The position numbers were made by a program, and so were the translations under genes. DNA of 64,000 nucleotides from Agelas oroides (taxonomy: Eukaryota > Porifera > Demospongiae > Agelasida > Agelasidae), in assembly GCA_949130485.1 (NCBI GenBank), contig OX422205.1, forward strand, positions 2,834,415 through 2,898,414, written 5' to 3'. Below, piece after piece: positions 21,599-33,134 of this stretch; the first letter of the stretch is position 1; each line of letters opens with the position of its first letter. The notes beneath the pieces are model-generated. The model was not told the DNA's origin, made no database searches, and saw only the letters and a list, made by a program, of their open reading frames with translations.

Positions 21599-24500
21599 TG
21601 TAGGTTACCTATCATAAAGTTCTTGCAGTATTGTTAAATGTGAGTACCTCGCTTTTTATTCATATCAGGAAATATGGGCCAGAAATGGACATTTGACATT
21701 CCATGCCAACAAAGCAAAGTTACATTAACACACAGAATTCTGACATTAACATCTATGAATCTAAAGCAGGTATGAGTCACACCTACAGGCCTATAGCCAC
21801 AAGGAAGCCAGGCTCTGTAAGTGCATATACACATAATCTGCACATCTTCGCAATCCTCACCTTGTGCTCTACACAACAGTAGGCTCCACTTGTTTGTATC
21901 TTACGCTTATTTTGCACATGGCTGCGATGAGAGTAATTGACCTTTGATCCCCTATTGAACACCGTACATAAGCAACTCTGACCTTTGCTGACGATCGGCT
22001 GAAAGATTGTACCATCGTTGTAATGGTCTTGAAGCAAATAGCGTGTAGTATCAGAATTTCACCTATACTTTTTATTAAAGTTAACAAAATCAAATAATGC
22101 AGATAAATGACTGCATGTCCAGTATTGATCGTACTTAAGCTGCAATTGGTGTGGAAAAACAGGCTAATGTTGAAAATTCCTCATATGTGCTGGCATTGTA
22201 TTGTCTCAGGCAAACACCGTTCCTATGTAAGCACCTGACCTCACAATTTATGTGGATGTATGGGACCCTCTGTGTATCCAGCAATATTGCATAAATTGCC
22301 TGCTTACATGCATGCATGCTCAGTTGTACATGAAACAACAGTAGCTACCGTATTTATTCGAATAAAATGCATGCAAATTAAATAATTTGGGCATGCATTA
22401 AGTTAGATCTACCCATAAATTCCAGGAATTGAATTTCTTGCATTAGATTAGATCATGCGTTGCATTGGATTCAAACGCAAAATTTTGGGGGTCAAACAGA
22501 AATGCAGAGTTCCTGGCCTCAGTCCTCCAGAAGTGAGGTTCTTGGCAGACAATAGCAGCTGCAGCAGCAAAAGGTCTTACAATGCCAAAGTAGAAGTTTA
22601 TGGGATAGCTCTTTTTCCTGGAAATTGTTCTTGATGCCCTTTGTTGTCACAAAATAAACTGGCTGGGACAACTGGGAGGCTTCATTCCTGTTATTGCACT
22701 AAATTGGATCAACCCCAAATTAATTAGTGGCAGCTTGTGCTAAGTTGGATCCACCCATAAATTCCCAGAATTGAATTTCTTGAGCTAGATTGGATCATAC
22801 CTTTTATTTGACAGTGGTGGCCTTGGTTATTGCATTAGTATTGTAACTAAACCTATATACATAGCAGTGGCAATATTCAATGCAGTTCAGATGTGACAAT
22901 ATCCAGGTCACCCACAAGTGTACATACCACTGGTACACATATAGCAAAGCTTTGTCTACTCCCTGGACTCTCAGTGAAAATCTGGCAACATTACTTTGAG
23001 GTGGCACTCAACCTCATATTTTCAAGGTTGGCAAACCTGGAACCCAAGCTGTTGGACTTCTTTGTTTTCATCAACTGTTTGAAATTAGTCAGTTTCGGCA
23101 GTGTTAAACATTTCACTGTCCTAGCTTTCTGTTGGCACTGGCATTCGAGTATGCATTATAAGTTAGTTAGGATGTGGCCTGGTGGAACCTTTGATGCAGT
23201 GGGAACATTACAGATATGCCTTTTTTATCTTACCACAGAAGCTAACCCACTTGCTTAAACATAGTGTGGAAGCCTGGCTAGATTAGGCAAAAGTGGACAG
23301 GGGACAGGGAACAGGGAATGTCCACAATCCAACAAAAGGTGCACAATCCAGCTTCTAAAAGTAAGCATAGCCATTGCATGTAGAGTGAAGTTAAGCTTAC
23401 TTGCTTTTGCACGAACACTAGTGTACATATACCACAGTGTTCATGCAATTGGTGTTCATACGATGGGTGGTAATTGGTGGTAATTGAAGCCATATAGAGG
23501 TGAGATGATACAAAGGCAGCCAACTTGCTGGGCAGAAGATAGCCATGCTACTATTATGTATCGTATATCTGAGTTGTGTAAGAGCTAACAACACCACGCC
23601 AAGCCTATTGAGAGACATCGGTCAGTCTTGTAAAGAAGCGCCATTGCCATCAAAACCGCTGTGGAGGCATGGGATGTGCTGTAGTGCAGCAAGCCAGTAA
23701 CTAAGTGTGCACTTCACTGAAGCATCATAATGACTTGTAGCTCAGTGTGGCTGTGCTGCATAGGTAGTCTGCTAGCAGAAAGTTGTAGCTAATATATCTA
23801 GCTTCTTAACGATGTACCTACCTTAGCCTTTATACCAGGCTCAAGAGCTGCAAGTCAGGATGAAGTTTCTGTGGTCACTGAAGTGACAACATTTTTGACC
23901 ATAGCTCAGGGTAGCAGTGGTTTAACAATTTTCTCATCTTTACCAAATGTAAGTACCTTCATGTTAAGATAGCTAGTTTGGCCACTGTAAAATCCTGTGT
24001 CACCATAGGTCCAATTTCGTGATGGCAAATGTTTGGCCCTGTATAGTCTCCGTGGATTACCTCTCAGCCTTAGTGCTTTAACCAAAGATACTTCAATGAC
24101 AACTGTATCTAGCTGTGGTATCAAACTCCTCTCAGGCTTGGAAAGAAACGCTAAAACATTGGACGTACACATGCACTTTTGTGGCTTTTCGTTACTATAC
24201 TTTTGTTTTTCTTTCCACTTGGGGTGTAATTTGAGCCCCAAGTGGAAGGCCATAGGTATGAAGCCGTGTAGGGTTGTCAACATGAAATATGAACTTCACA
24301 AGTAGAAAATATTTATACCCTCATAGTTTTACTTTGCCTATATGTTGAGATGCACTGTGCAAAAAGTTGGACGAAAATATATTGATTTCCATGAAAACAG
24401 GATGTGTTTGTACTACACCGCAACGCCATGGTTTAGAGGAAATTGTCTGAAAATTGGCCTACTATACCTAGTAAAACAATAGTTGGTGGCTGAGCTTTGA

Positions 24501-24985
24501 AATTACATTTCCAACTACATTAGTCCTTGGACAAACTCCAAAAGTCATAGGAAGCCTTTATCAGGCATTGCCAGGTTTGGATCTCTAAGAAGAGTCAGTG
24601 AAGTTACACTGATTCAGGGCAATGTTTGGAAGCATATGGAGAATTAAATAAGTGATCATTTGCTACATTTTCACTCATTAAGGTGTGACTCACCTACAGA
24701 AGGCATGCAGAAATGTACATATACCGTCATTATTCAAACAGAACTGTAGGAAATTAAGTAATTTCAAATCTGGCTTCCGCTAGATTGGATTCACAAAACT
24801 ACCAGGAACGCAATTTCTTCCATTGGATTAGATCTACCGCTGTAATGGAAGCACATTTTCCAAGAAAAGCACTAGTCACACGCAGAGGCCTCTTTGCCCC
24901 AGGGAGTGTTGCTTGCAGTACTAAATTACCATAGGTTTTCCCAGTAGTGTATAGGCTTCAGAAACTTCGATCGTCTGAGCATCCC
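21599..24985. other. Intergenic region with short dispersed repeats
   Basis: No gene supported. The GAATTGAATTTCTT-type repeat recurs at about 22405-22460, 22735-22800 and 24775-24840. The segment around 23020-23110 matches 36430-36500. A small hairpin lies at about 24206-24257. The longest open frame (minus strand, 23906-24283, 125 codons) has no recognisable domain and spans that hairpin, so I do not call it. Confidence 0.45.
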
Positions 24986-24989
24986 GTTC

Positions 24990-27702
24990 TGTCTGCCAGC
25001 GATTATTCTCCGTACTTGTTTTGATAAGAACACAGTCTGGGTGCACTACAACGCCTCTGCAGTGACTTCACAAGTGTTGTTTTGATAAGAACGATCATCC
25101 TGTAGAAGTTGAAAATCCTCCCGTCCTTTGATGGTACGGAACAGTAGGAGGCCATCCGCATAGAGAACAGAGTGATTGCCATTTGAAGTGGGTAGGTATA
25201 TGTCAGGTAGTCAATATAAATGAGAAAAAGAAGAGGGCCCAAAATAGATCCTTGGGGTACTCCAGATAGAGCATGCGAGTCTGATGAGCTTGACCCATTA
25301 ACCACCACCATCCGCTTCCTGGAAGTAATAAGATAGTTTTCTATACCCAAGCCAGGATGTTGATATTTAGACCAGTCTGTTGTAGCTTTTCCATAAGTAC
25401 TTTGTGGGGAACAGAATCAAACGCCTTTCGTAGGTCAAAAAAGACAGCTTCGATTTCACTACCCTCATCAACCATTCTCAGCCAGTTGTCAACTGTGGCT
25501 AGTAGCACAGTCACTGTGGACTTCCCTGGCTAAAGCCCCCCCATTGAGAGTTTGAGAGAGGGTGCATGATATGGAGATGGTCTGAAATAACGTGATGAAC
25601 ATGCCGTTCCAGCACTTTGCTCAGAATACTCAAGAGAGAAATAGGCCGATAATCGTTAGGGGTGGTAGCTGTCGATGATTTTGGTATTGGTACAATAAGA
25701 GACTTCTTCCAATCTGTGGGTACAGTGCCAGTTTGGAGGGACAAATTCATCAAAGCAGTCACAGATGGTGCTATAGCACTAACTGTAGCCTTTAGCATGT
25801 GAGCTGATATTTTATCTGGGCCTGTTGCCTTGCTAGTGTCTAAAGTTGACAGGGAGTGATAGATCTCATCGACTGAACACAAGTAGACTTCTGGTATGTT
25901 GTTGCATGGTACAACACCATACATCGAGTGATCCTCTAGGGTAAGTGGGGGTACCGCCTGGTTGAAACAGCTGGAAAAGTAATTTCCAAGCATGTCCGCC
26001 TTCTCACTATCTGTATAAGCAAGGGTGTTGCCCTGTGAGAGGACAGGAATGGAACTTTGGTTCTTGTTCAAATATTTTACAGACTTCAAGAATTTCTTAG
26101 TGTCACGTGGATTGATTTGGCGGAAACAAGAGCTTTTGGCACCTCTTAGTTGTGTCATCACTCCATTACGTAGCTTCTTGTACCTCTCAAAGTCAGACTT
26201 CTTTTTAGACCTTTTAGAACGGCTGAAAAGCATGTTCCTTCTTCTCATTAGTTGCATAAGACTTGCTTAGCCAGAGAAGATTGTGACGAGGTGGTAATCT
26301 CCTATGAGGTACACACTCCCTCATATGTTCAAGAAATCGATTCTGCCAATTGTTCCACGATATGTCCACCTCACAGGTAATCAGCGACTGCCGATCAGTT
26401 TCCTCAATCAGGTTATTGGCCCTTTGCCAGTCAGCATGTGAATATCTCCAGACTATCCTTTTGGGATGACTTTGAGGTTAACTTGCGTGTTTCCACTGAG
26501 ATTGTAAGGACAGACCCAGGTGATCTGAACTAGTGTTGTTTTAGTTAACTAAAACTAAAACTAAAATATATTTTAGTAACAGGTTAGCATTTTTAGTAAT
26601 TGAACTAAAACTAAAACTAAAACTCCTTTCTGAGATGCAAAATAACTAAAACTAAAACTAAAACTTGCTTCTGCGATACAAAATAACTATAACTAAAACT
26701 AAATATTGTTCCAAGATATGAAAGTGGGTATTATTCTGGGAACGACGCACAACAGTATTTAGTATATGCAGAAAACCTGTTTTAGATCCAAGATATTCCT
26801 ACAAATAACTATAATCAAAACTAAAACTAAGTCTAAAGTGCCCAACTAAAACTAAAACTAAAACTTCTTTCTGAGATGCAAAATAACTAAAACTAAAACT
26901 AAAAGTAGTCTCATGGATGAAAAAAACTAAAACTAAAACTAAAATAGAAAACCAGTAACTAAAACAACACTAATCTGAACTGGAAAGAGGGGGAATAGTT
27001 TTACGTGACTGAAACGGAGATGGTGATGACACAGCTATGAGATCAATCATAGAAGAACTGCCATTAGAACATAGGTGGGTGGGTTCAGACACACCTTGTG
27101 ATAAACAAAAATAATTTTAAATGTTGAGCAACTTCTTATAAAAAGAGTGAGTATAATAACATTACAATCCCCTGACAAAATATAATTACAAAACTCTGGA
27201 ATATTCAATGATTGCAAGTACAAAAATAGATCTTCAAAAATGAGAGAAGAACTGGGCGGACAATAAAAGACAGAAATGCAGACTTTACCTATGCCATTAC
27301 TAACAGTTAATGATATGATCTCCAAGCCATGAGATGATACGGGAATTAAAGTAGTGACAAAACATGAACACAATGACCCCACCACCATGTCTGTTCCTGT
27401 CAAGTCTGTACGACTGGTAACCGCAGATAGCAACCTCGGTATCATGTATTTCTACTCAGCCATGATTCCACAATGCATATTACATCTGGATTATCTGCCC
27501 CCACAACTGCACATAACTTGTCATGTTTGTGTAACAAGCTCCTTGCATTTAAGTATACAATGTTCAAATTATTGTTATCCGGCTTCTGATTAGTGAAACA
27601 ATGTAAGTTATCTGAAGCAGCTCCAGCCACGAAGTGAGGCTGATGTCTCAATGGGCTCCTATGTTGCAGGCATTGTTTGGTTTTGAGTGACCCTGACCAC
27701 AC
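24990..27702 (-). mobile_element. Dead LINE (apurinic endonuclease plus reverse transcriptase)
   Basis: On the minus strand, an endonuclease segment starts near 27600 (NIVYLNARSLLHKHDKL, then a VESWL motif) and continues in a shifted frame with a YRLDRN-HGGG pattern and an LSGD motif near 27180. A linker follows at about 26500-26270, then reverse transcriptase at 26257-25003: an ATGPDKI motif, DYRPISLLSILSKVLERH, and after a frameshift GVPQGSILGPLLFLIYIDY. The catalytic box reads YADG where YADD is expected (near 25160-25175). This fits the Jockey/CR1/L2 group. Several frameshifts, the catalytic change, a missing 3' end and an inserted MITE (26531-26972) make it inactive. Confidence 0.85.
26531..26972. 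mobile_element. hAT-type MITE of 442 bp inside the LINE
   Basis: The terminal inverted repeat is TAGTGTTGTTTTAGTTA, flanked by the perfect 8-bp direct repeat ATCTGAAC (26523-26530 and 26973-26980). The interior is made of 'aactaaaactaaaac' repeats. An 8-bp duplication and a TAGTG terminus are hallmarks of hAT elements. It separates the LINE endonuclease from its reverse transcriptase and so is younger than the LINE. Confidence 0.92.
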
Positions 27703-27741
27703 CCACTCATTACCGAGCGTTCAACAGTCAGGGCCCTCCGA

Positions 27742-28087
27742 CCAGAGAGCGCTCCTCCAGACTGAAAGCTGCCTAAAAAGCCGGAAATGGAGTCCATACA
27801 AGGTGAAAGCACCGTTTTCTACGCTCGTTTGTACAAGAAAGCAGAAGAACGGGCCATCCAGTGCTGACCAGGCCCTTTCTATAGCCAGCTGCAACAGCCG
27901 CCATGCACTGTCAGCCAGAGAGCGCTCCTCCAGACTGAAAGCTGCCTAAAAAGCCAGAAATGGAGTCCATACAAGGTGAAAGCACCGTTTTCTACGCTCG
28001 TTTGTACAAGAAAGCAGAAGAACGGGCCATCCAGTGCTGACCAGGCCCTTTCTATAGCCAGCTGCAACAGCCGCCATGCACTGTCAG
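27742..28087 (+). repeat. 173-bp direct repeat, two units, 5' of a retroelement
   Basis: 27742-27914 and 27915-28087 are nearly identical; the only difference I see is about one base (ccggaaatgg versus ccagaaatgg). A partial third start (ccagag) follows. It ends about 105 bp upstream of the retroelement start codon, so it resembles the tandem promoter monomers seen in the 5' regions of some LINEs. The promoter role is inference. Confidence 0.88.
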
Positions 28088-28196
28088 CCAGAGCGGTGCA
28101 CCCACCCACCTCCCCCTGTCCCACCCTTTCTGCTAACGTAGAATAGTGAACCAAAACTGACCGAGAAATCACCCTCTCTGTGTAAGGCCAGTGAGT

Positions 28197-29678
28197 ATGG
28201 CTATGTACACTACCACACAAGACCACACAGCCACCTGCTGCTGTTGGTGCAATAAAACTGGACGTTGTGTGAACTGCAAATGCGTGAAAGCAGGTCGACC
28301 TTGCTCCACATGTCTACCTTCGTGGCTGTCAAGGTGCTCAAACTTGACGCCTGCAACAAATCCCGATGCCTCTTCCCCAGGGCCACCAGTTTCAATACTC
28401 CCTGAGTCTACCATGAATACCCAAGAACTGACCCCAATTAATGCTCCCCAGGTCACAACTTCAGAGAGCTCAGAGGGTAACACTGCAGAAACCATAATAC
28501 CAACCACGTCATTACCATGTTACCAACATATGAACGATCCAAACTTTATGTGGGGGACAGTGGACGGGACCAGTTTTTCCAGAGCAATCAACTCTGCTTA
28601 TTATCAGGCTATACACTGGAGACACAATCTGTTCCAAGTTCCATGGGGTAAGGTTGGAACCTCTTTTGTGACAGAGCTAGCCAGTCTCTTTCGTGGCTAC
28701 GGAGAAAGCTCTGCAATGGAGTCTGTTGCTCTCTGTGCCACTATGGTGATGCCAATCTTACTGTTGCAAAAGCCACACGCTCGATCAAAAGCAAAAGACC
28801 ATCTAAAGTGCCTGGAAAGACGATTGGCTGTCTGGAAGGCTGGAGACATTGAATTGCTGCTCCATGAAGGCCGCACAATACAAAGCAGGTTTAGACTACC
28901 CCACACATACAGCAATGCAAATGAGGATCATATCACAAAACAATTCGTAAAATTCATGAGACAAGGAAAAGTCAAAGCTGCATTGCGACTACTAGAGAAC
29001 CACAGGAAGGGAGGAGTGCTATCGCTCAACGATACTATCCAGATAAACTCGAAACAAAAAACAGTCCGTGAAGTACTTCTGGAAAAACACCCCGCCGGGC
29101 AACCCGCTCACCCAGAAACTATTCTTCAGCCCCCCACTCCTATACCAGACGTACACCCGGTCCTGTTTGACCATCTAGACGGTGAAATGATCAGAAAAGC
29201 AGCCCTTCGAACTGAAGGAAGTGCAGGGCCCTCTGGCGTTGATTCACACAGTTGGAGACGAATGTGCACCTCATTCAAAAAGGCCTCAACAGAACTATGC
29301 AACAGTGTAGCTATGGTGGCAAGGCGCATATGTACGACCCTGGTAGATCCTATGGGTCTTGCTCCCCTCATCGCATGCCGACTCATCGCCCTCAACAAAT
29401 GCCCGGGGGTTCGTTCCATAAGTGTTGGGGAGACCGTCCGAAGAATCATTGCCAAGTCAATCTTGTACATCATAGGAGAGGATTTACAAGTAGCCGCTGG
29501 TTCGTCACAGCTGTGCGCCGGACAACAGTCAGGAAGCGAGGCAGCAGTACATGCCATGCACAAGATCTTTATGGACAAGGAAACCGAGGCTGTCCTGGAA
29601 GTTGATGCCACAAATGCCTTTAATTGCCTAAACAGGCAATCTACCCTACAGAACATCCAAGTACTATGCCCACCCTGA
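28197..29678 (+). mobile_element. Non-LTR retroelement, N-terminal and partial RT region
   Basis: The frame from ATG 28197 encodes about 493 residues. A Cys-rich start (CCCWCNKTGRCVNCKC, then CSTC) looks like a metal-binding DNA- or RNA-binding segment. A central region ends with the first reverse-transcriptase blocks: GPSGVDSHSWRR, a conserved LNKCPGVRSISVGE block and EVDATNAFNCLNRQ, the block with the first catalytic Asp. The frame then stops, and the YADD-containing palm is absent. The downstream frame at 29666-30703 is the C-terminal part of the same protein, so an internal deletion near 29660-29680 removed most of the catalytic domain. The element cannot move on its own. I recognise the family from coral and sponge retroelements but cannot name its clade with certainty. 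Confidence 0.75.
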
Positions 29679-30703
29679 ACATACCGAATCCATCAACCAT
29701 GTCCTCCAAGGAATACGAAGCATCCGTGAAAGTCACAGCAGCACTAGTGGATGCCATCTGTCAACAATCTGGATATCTCGATTATTCCACAGTAGCACAA
29801 CAGATAAACTCAAAGTCAGAAGTACGAAAAGAGAAGAGAGAAACACAGTCCGCTGAGGTTAGAAGACTTCGCCCACTACTATCACAAGAACACCAAAAAT
29901 TGCTGGAAATAGCAAGCGAAAAGGGATCATCCAGCTGGCTGGTGGCCCTCCCCATGGAATGCCATGGGTTCTCCCTTCATAAGGGTGCTTTCCGAGACGC
30001 TCTCTCTTTGAGATATGGCTGGCAACCATCAAATCTCCCCTCAAAGTGTGTGTGTGGCAAGTCATTCAACGTAGACCATGCTTTGAACTGCTCAAAAGGA
30101 GGGTTTCCAACGATACGCCATGATGAGATACGCGACTTCACGGCAAAACTCTTGACAGAAGTGTGCCACGACGTGTGTGTGGAGCCTCCACTTCAAACCC
30201 TCTCAGGTGAGCACCTCCCACATGCCACTGCAAACAGGGAGAACAATGCAAGATTGGATGTCAAAGCGAGAGGATTCTGGGGAACACCACATCAGTGTGC
30301 CTTCTTTGATGTCAGGGTTTTCAACCCAAACTCAGAATCATACCGTGACCTTGAGATGGCAACATGCTACAGACGTCACGAGGGGGAGAAACGCCGCTCA
30401 TATGAAAATCGTGTCCGCGAGGTAGAACATGGATCTTTCACTCCATTGGCATTCAGTACCTCTGGAGGGATGGGAAGAGCAGCTACAGTGGCATACAAGC
30501 GACTAGCTACCCTCATTGCAGCCAAGAGAGAACAACCATACAGTAACGTAATGGGCTGGCTAAGATGCCACCTTTCCTTTTCCCTGCTACGTTCTGCTGT
30601 AATGTGCCTTAGAGGATCAAGCTCCCGACAGGGCTTTGCACCACACAAGTACACACCAATTGACTTGGTGGTACAGGAAGGACGCATCCCCACTCTACCA
30701 TAA
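29666..30703 (+). mobile_element. Non-LTR retroelement, C-terminal endonuclease region
   Basis: Continuation of the retroelement after the deletion. A thumb/connector segment precedes SSWLVALPMECHGFSLHKG, then a CCHC-like zinc motif (CVCGKSFNVDHALNC) and a region with ARLDV followed by FFDVRVFNP. The Asp-containing pair around 30256 and 30310 fits a restriction-like (PD-(D/E)xK) nuclease, as in R2-type and other early-branching non-LTR elements. The frame closes at 30703 and is otherwise intact. An A-rich tail follows at about 30842-30869. Confidence 0.72.
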
Positions 30704-31033
30704 CTGTTCATCTTTCAAAATACCATCTGAACTCATTAATTCTTTTATCCTTTGTTTTTCTCTTCTTCTCAGAGTTCTGTATATACACGTAAGCTGCTTG
30801 CTTGTTGTTATTTTGTTGTTTTTCAGAAAAACCTTTGAACTCCAAAAAAAAAATAAATAAAAAATAAATCTTCAAAACGGATTGCGCCAACTGATAACAT
30901 GCGGCCGAATTTCGATGACGACTATAGTCGTCATTCGTTGTTAAAGGGTTAATTGCCGAGCGCCTTAGCGCGAGGCTACTAATCGTGCAGCGTAGTCTGC
31001 TCGCGTTTGTATGTATGTATATATATATATATG
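30704..31033. other. Retroelement 3' tail and short element end
   Basis: A T-rich 3' segment, an A-rich tail (30842-30869), a perfect 20-bp palindrome at 30915-30934, and a TTGCCGAGCG end (about 30951-30990) related to the dispersed elements at 3262 and 12470. A TATATA run is at about 31019-31032. Confidence 0.5.
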
Positions 31034-31080
31034 TATATCCGTCACACTTTGATTACGTGGGCGCGGTTTCTGTGGTCTCG
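31034..31080 (+). repeat. Left arm of a 46-bp inverted repeat
   Basis: Pairs with 32745-32790 with about three mismatches (TATATCCGTCACACTTTG end). The two could be ends of one 1.76-kb element or two inverted copies of a repeat. No target duplication is evident. Confidence 0.65.
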
Positions 31081-31230
31081 TCCCCAGACTACTAGCCACG
31101 TGGTACTGGTCCGACCAGGAGGCGATCGAAAGATCGTGCGCGTGCGAGAGCCGAAACGGAGCAGGGGCCACATGGTACTGGTGGGAGCAGGAGGCGATCG
31201 ACGTGTGAAAAAGATCGTCCGAGAGCCGAA

Positions 31231-31365
31231 ATGGAGCAGAAGCAGTCAAAGCGTGATCGTGCTAGAGAGCGAAGACGGAAACAAAGGGACACTGCATCAG
31301 AAGAGAGTAAGGCAAAGGAGAAAGAGTCTGACAGATACTCGCATGACACTACGCTCACTTCCTGA
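31231..31365 (+). CDS. Short highly charged frame, possible exon or transposon N-terminus
   Basis: ATG at 31231 opens 44 codons rich in Arg, Lys, Glu and Asp (MEQKQSKRDRARERRRKQRD onward), closed by TGA at 31363. Charged Arg/Glu starts of this sort are common at the N-termini of transposon proteins such as Helitron-like ones, but nothing downstream supports that. Treat as unassigned. Confidence 0.25.
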   Translation: MEQKQSKRDRARERRRKQRDTASEESKAKEKESDRYSHDTTLTS

Positions 31366-31562
31366 AACTCTTCAGACGACCACTTTGCCATCTTCATCGC
31401 TCTATCTCGTCTCCAGCACCTAGCACCTACACGCTACACGTGGTTACAACGGATATCTACTTGCATATTTCCGGATATTCTTCTGCGCGAGGCATACTCT
31501 GCGCATGCGTATTCCTAGTAGAGATTTCTACTGCTGAGCAGCTTGCTCCCGCTGGCTCTGAT

Positions 31563-31780
31563 TCAGAACAGCGGGAGTTGAGAAAGATTATCCAATAGCT
31601 CATCTGGGTCCTCAGTCAGAATATTGACATTTTCACTTTGACTAGCAGGGGTATCCAACTGGGTAGACTCTTGGGCAGGCGGGGCAGGAGGGTGTAGTTT
31701 GTAACAGGGCTCAAGCTTCCATGAAGTTTTTAGCTGTACCTTCTCCCATTCCTGCTCCAGCTGGTTCAACACGGCTTCCT
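31563..31780 (-). CDS. Candidate terminal exon of an unidentified minus-strand gene
   Basis: On the minus strand a pyrimidine-rich tract and CAG acceptor precede 31780. The frame then reads EAVLNQLEQEWEKVQLKTSW and continues through a Pro-rich stretch to an acidic end (ILTEDPDELLDNLSQLPLF) and a stop at 31563-31565. The good acceptor and the non-repetitive composition argue for a real 3' exon, of a host gene or a transposon. No upstream exon was found with confidence. Confidence 0.35.
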
Positions 31781-32055
31781 CTGCGAAAAATGGTCAAAGA
31801 AGACCAAAATGACTGGGACAAGTACATTGACTCAGTGAAGGGTTGTAGAGGTTCGGCAAGCGCTGTTTACATTTTCCAAAGACTGATGAAGGCTGTCAGG
31901 GTCAAATAGATATTTGCATAAAAGTACCAAAATTTCCTTGAGTTACTCATGGGAAGGAATTATGCAAGCCTTACCTTGAGTTACTCATGGGAAGGATTTA
32001 TGCAACATGTTTTGCAGAAATCCTTAATAATATACAATCTTTACACTATCTTCAC

Positions 32056-32198
32056 GGGAAGGATTTATGCTAAAGTCGAAAAGAGTAGCTACGTACTCAT
32101 TTCCTTGTAATTGGCTATGAATATTATCACTACATACCACACAATAATATGAAGCGGTGAGTTCCATATCATTTGTTGCTTTTGCATAAATCCTTCCC
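32056..32198. mobile_element. MITE copy 1 with GGGAAGGATTTATGC ends
   Basis: Terminal inverted repeats GGGAAGGATTTATGC and complement, with shared interior 'aaagtcgaaaagagta'. Two lone ends occur just upstream, near 31951 and 31989. A second copy follows at 32229-32353, so this is a local cluster of one family. Confidence 0.75.
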
Positions 32199-32228
32199 TG
32201 GTATAGGTCTCAGCTATAGTTCCTTCAT

Positions 32229-32353
32229 GGGAAGGATTTATGCAAAAGTCGAAAAGAGTAAATGCCTAGTCATTTTTTGGTCATTGGCTATAAATATCAA
32301 CACCACTTGCAGATGATTCCACATCATTTTCGAGTTTTGCATAAATCCTTCCC
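32229..32353. mobile_element. MITE copy 2 with GGGAAGGATTTATGC ends
   Basis: Same ends and interior as the copy at 32056-32198, same orientation, 125 bp. Confidence 0.75.
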
Positions 32354-32359
32354 TTGTCT

Positions 32360-32744
32360 CAGTGTTCCTGCTTTCTCGATCCTTCCTGGCATTGAAACAG
32401 GCCTGCACAAGCGTCACAGGTTGTCTACGGTGGTTGTAACTACTTTGTCCGACCTACCACGCACTTAAACAGTCTTGCCGAGCTTCACATGACCTCAAGG
32501 GTGGAGAAAATTGCTTTCCAGACCCTTCCTGTCCCTTAAACGGGCTTGCACGAGCTTCACAGGACCTCCACAGTGGTGAAAACTGCTTTCTCGGTCTTTC
32601 CTGGCACTTAAACAGGCCTCCACGCGCTTCACAGTTGTCTACGGTGGTTGGAACTACTTTGTCCGACCTATACCGCACTTAAACGGGCCTCCAAGAGCTT
32701 CACAGGACATCCACAGTGGAGAATATTACTTTCCAGTCCTTGGC
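32360..32744 (-). repeat. 72-bp minisatellite, inverted segment
   Basis: About five units of the minisatellite read as the reverse complement of the array that starts at 33135. It is bounded on the right by the inverted repeat arm 32745-32790. Confidence 0.9.
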
Positions 32745-33134
32745 CGAGACCACAGAAACCGCGCCCACGCAATTAAAGTGTGACGTATATCTATATCATG
32801 GCGTAAGGTAGTACGCCATATGTAGGGATGCCTCCGGAAAAAAATGGCGCCCACATTAAAAGTGCACAATTGACACGCTCGAAAATGTCTGCGTTAGATT
32901 AGTTAAAGGCCTCCATGAGCCATATCAGGCATTATCGAGTGCTTCCATGAGCAACGGGACCGTTAACTTCGCTGGAGAGCATCGCTAACGTACCAGACGG
33001 GCAAGTCGCTAAAACAGGCAAATCGTCTATTTTCAGACTTCTTTCTTTGAGTGTAAGCCAGGCTAACACGATAACTGTTGAAGCTATTACAACGATTCAA
33101 ACGCGAAACAACAGCATAAATCACCAGGTATTGC
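32745..33134. other. Junction between inverted and direct minisatellite
   Basis: Begins with the right arm of the 46-bp inverted repeat (32745-32790), then unique sequence without a recognisable gene. The minisatellite orientation flips across it. Confidence 0.6.

Noticed and set aside
23906..24283. Minus-strand open frame of 125 codons
   Set aside because: Spans a small hairpin repeat, no recognisable domain, no splice or start support.
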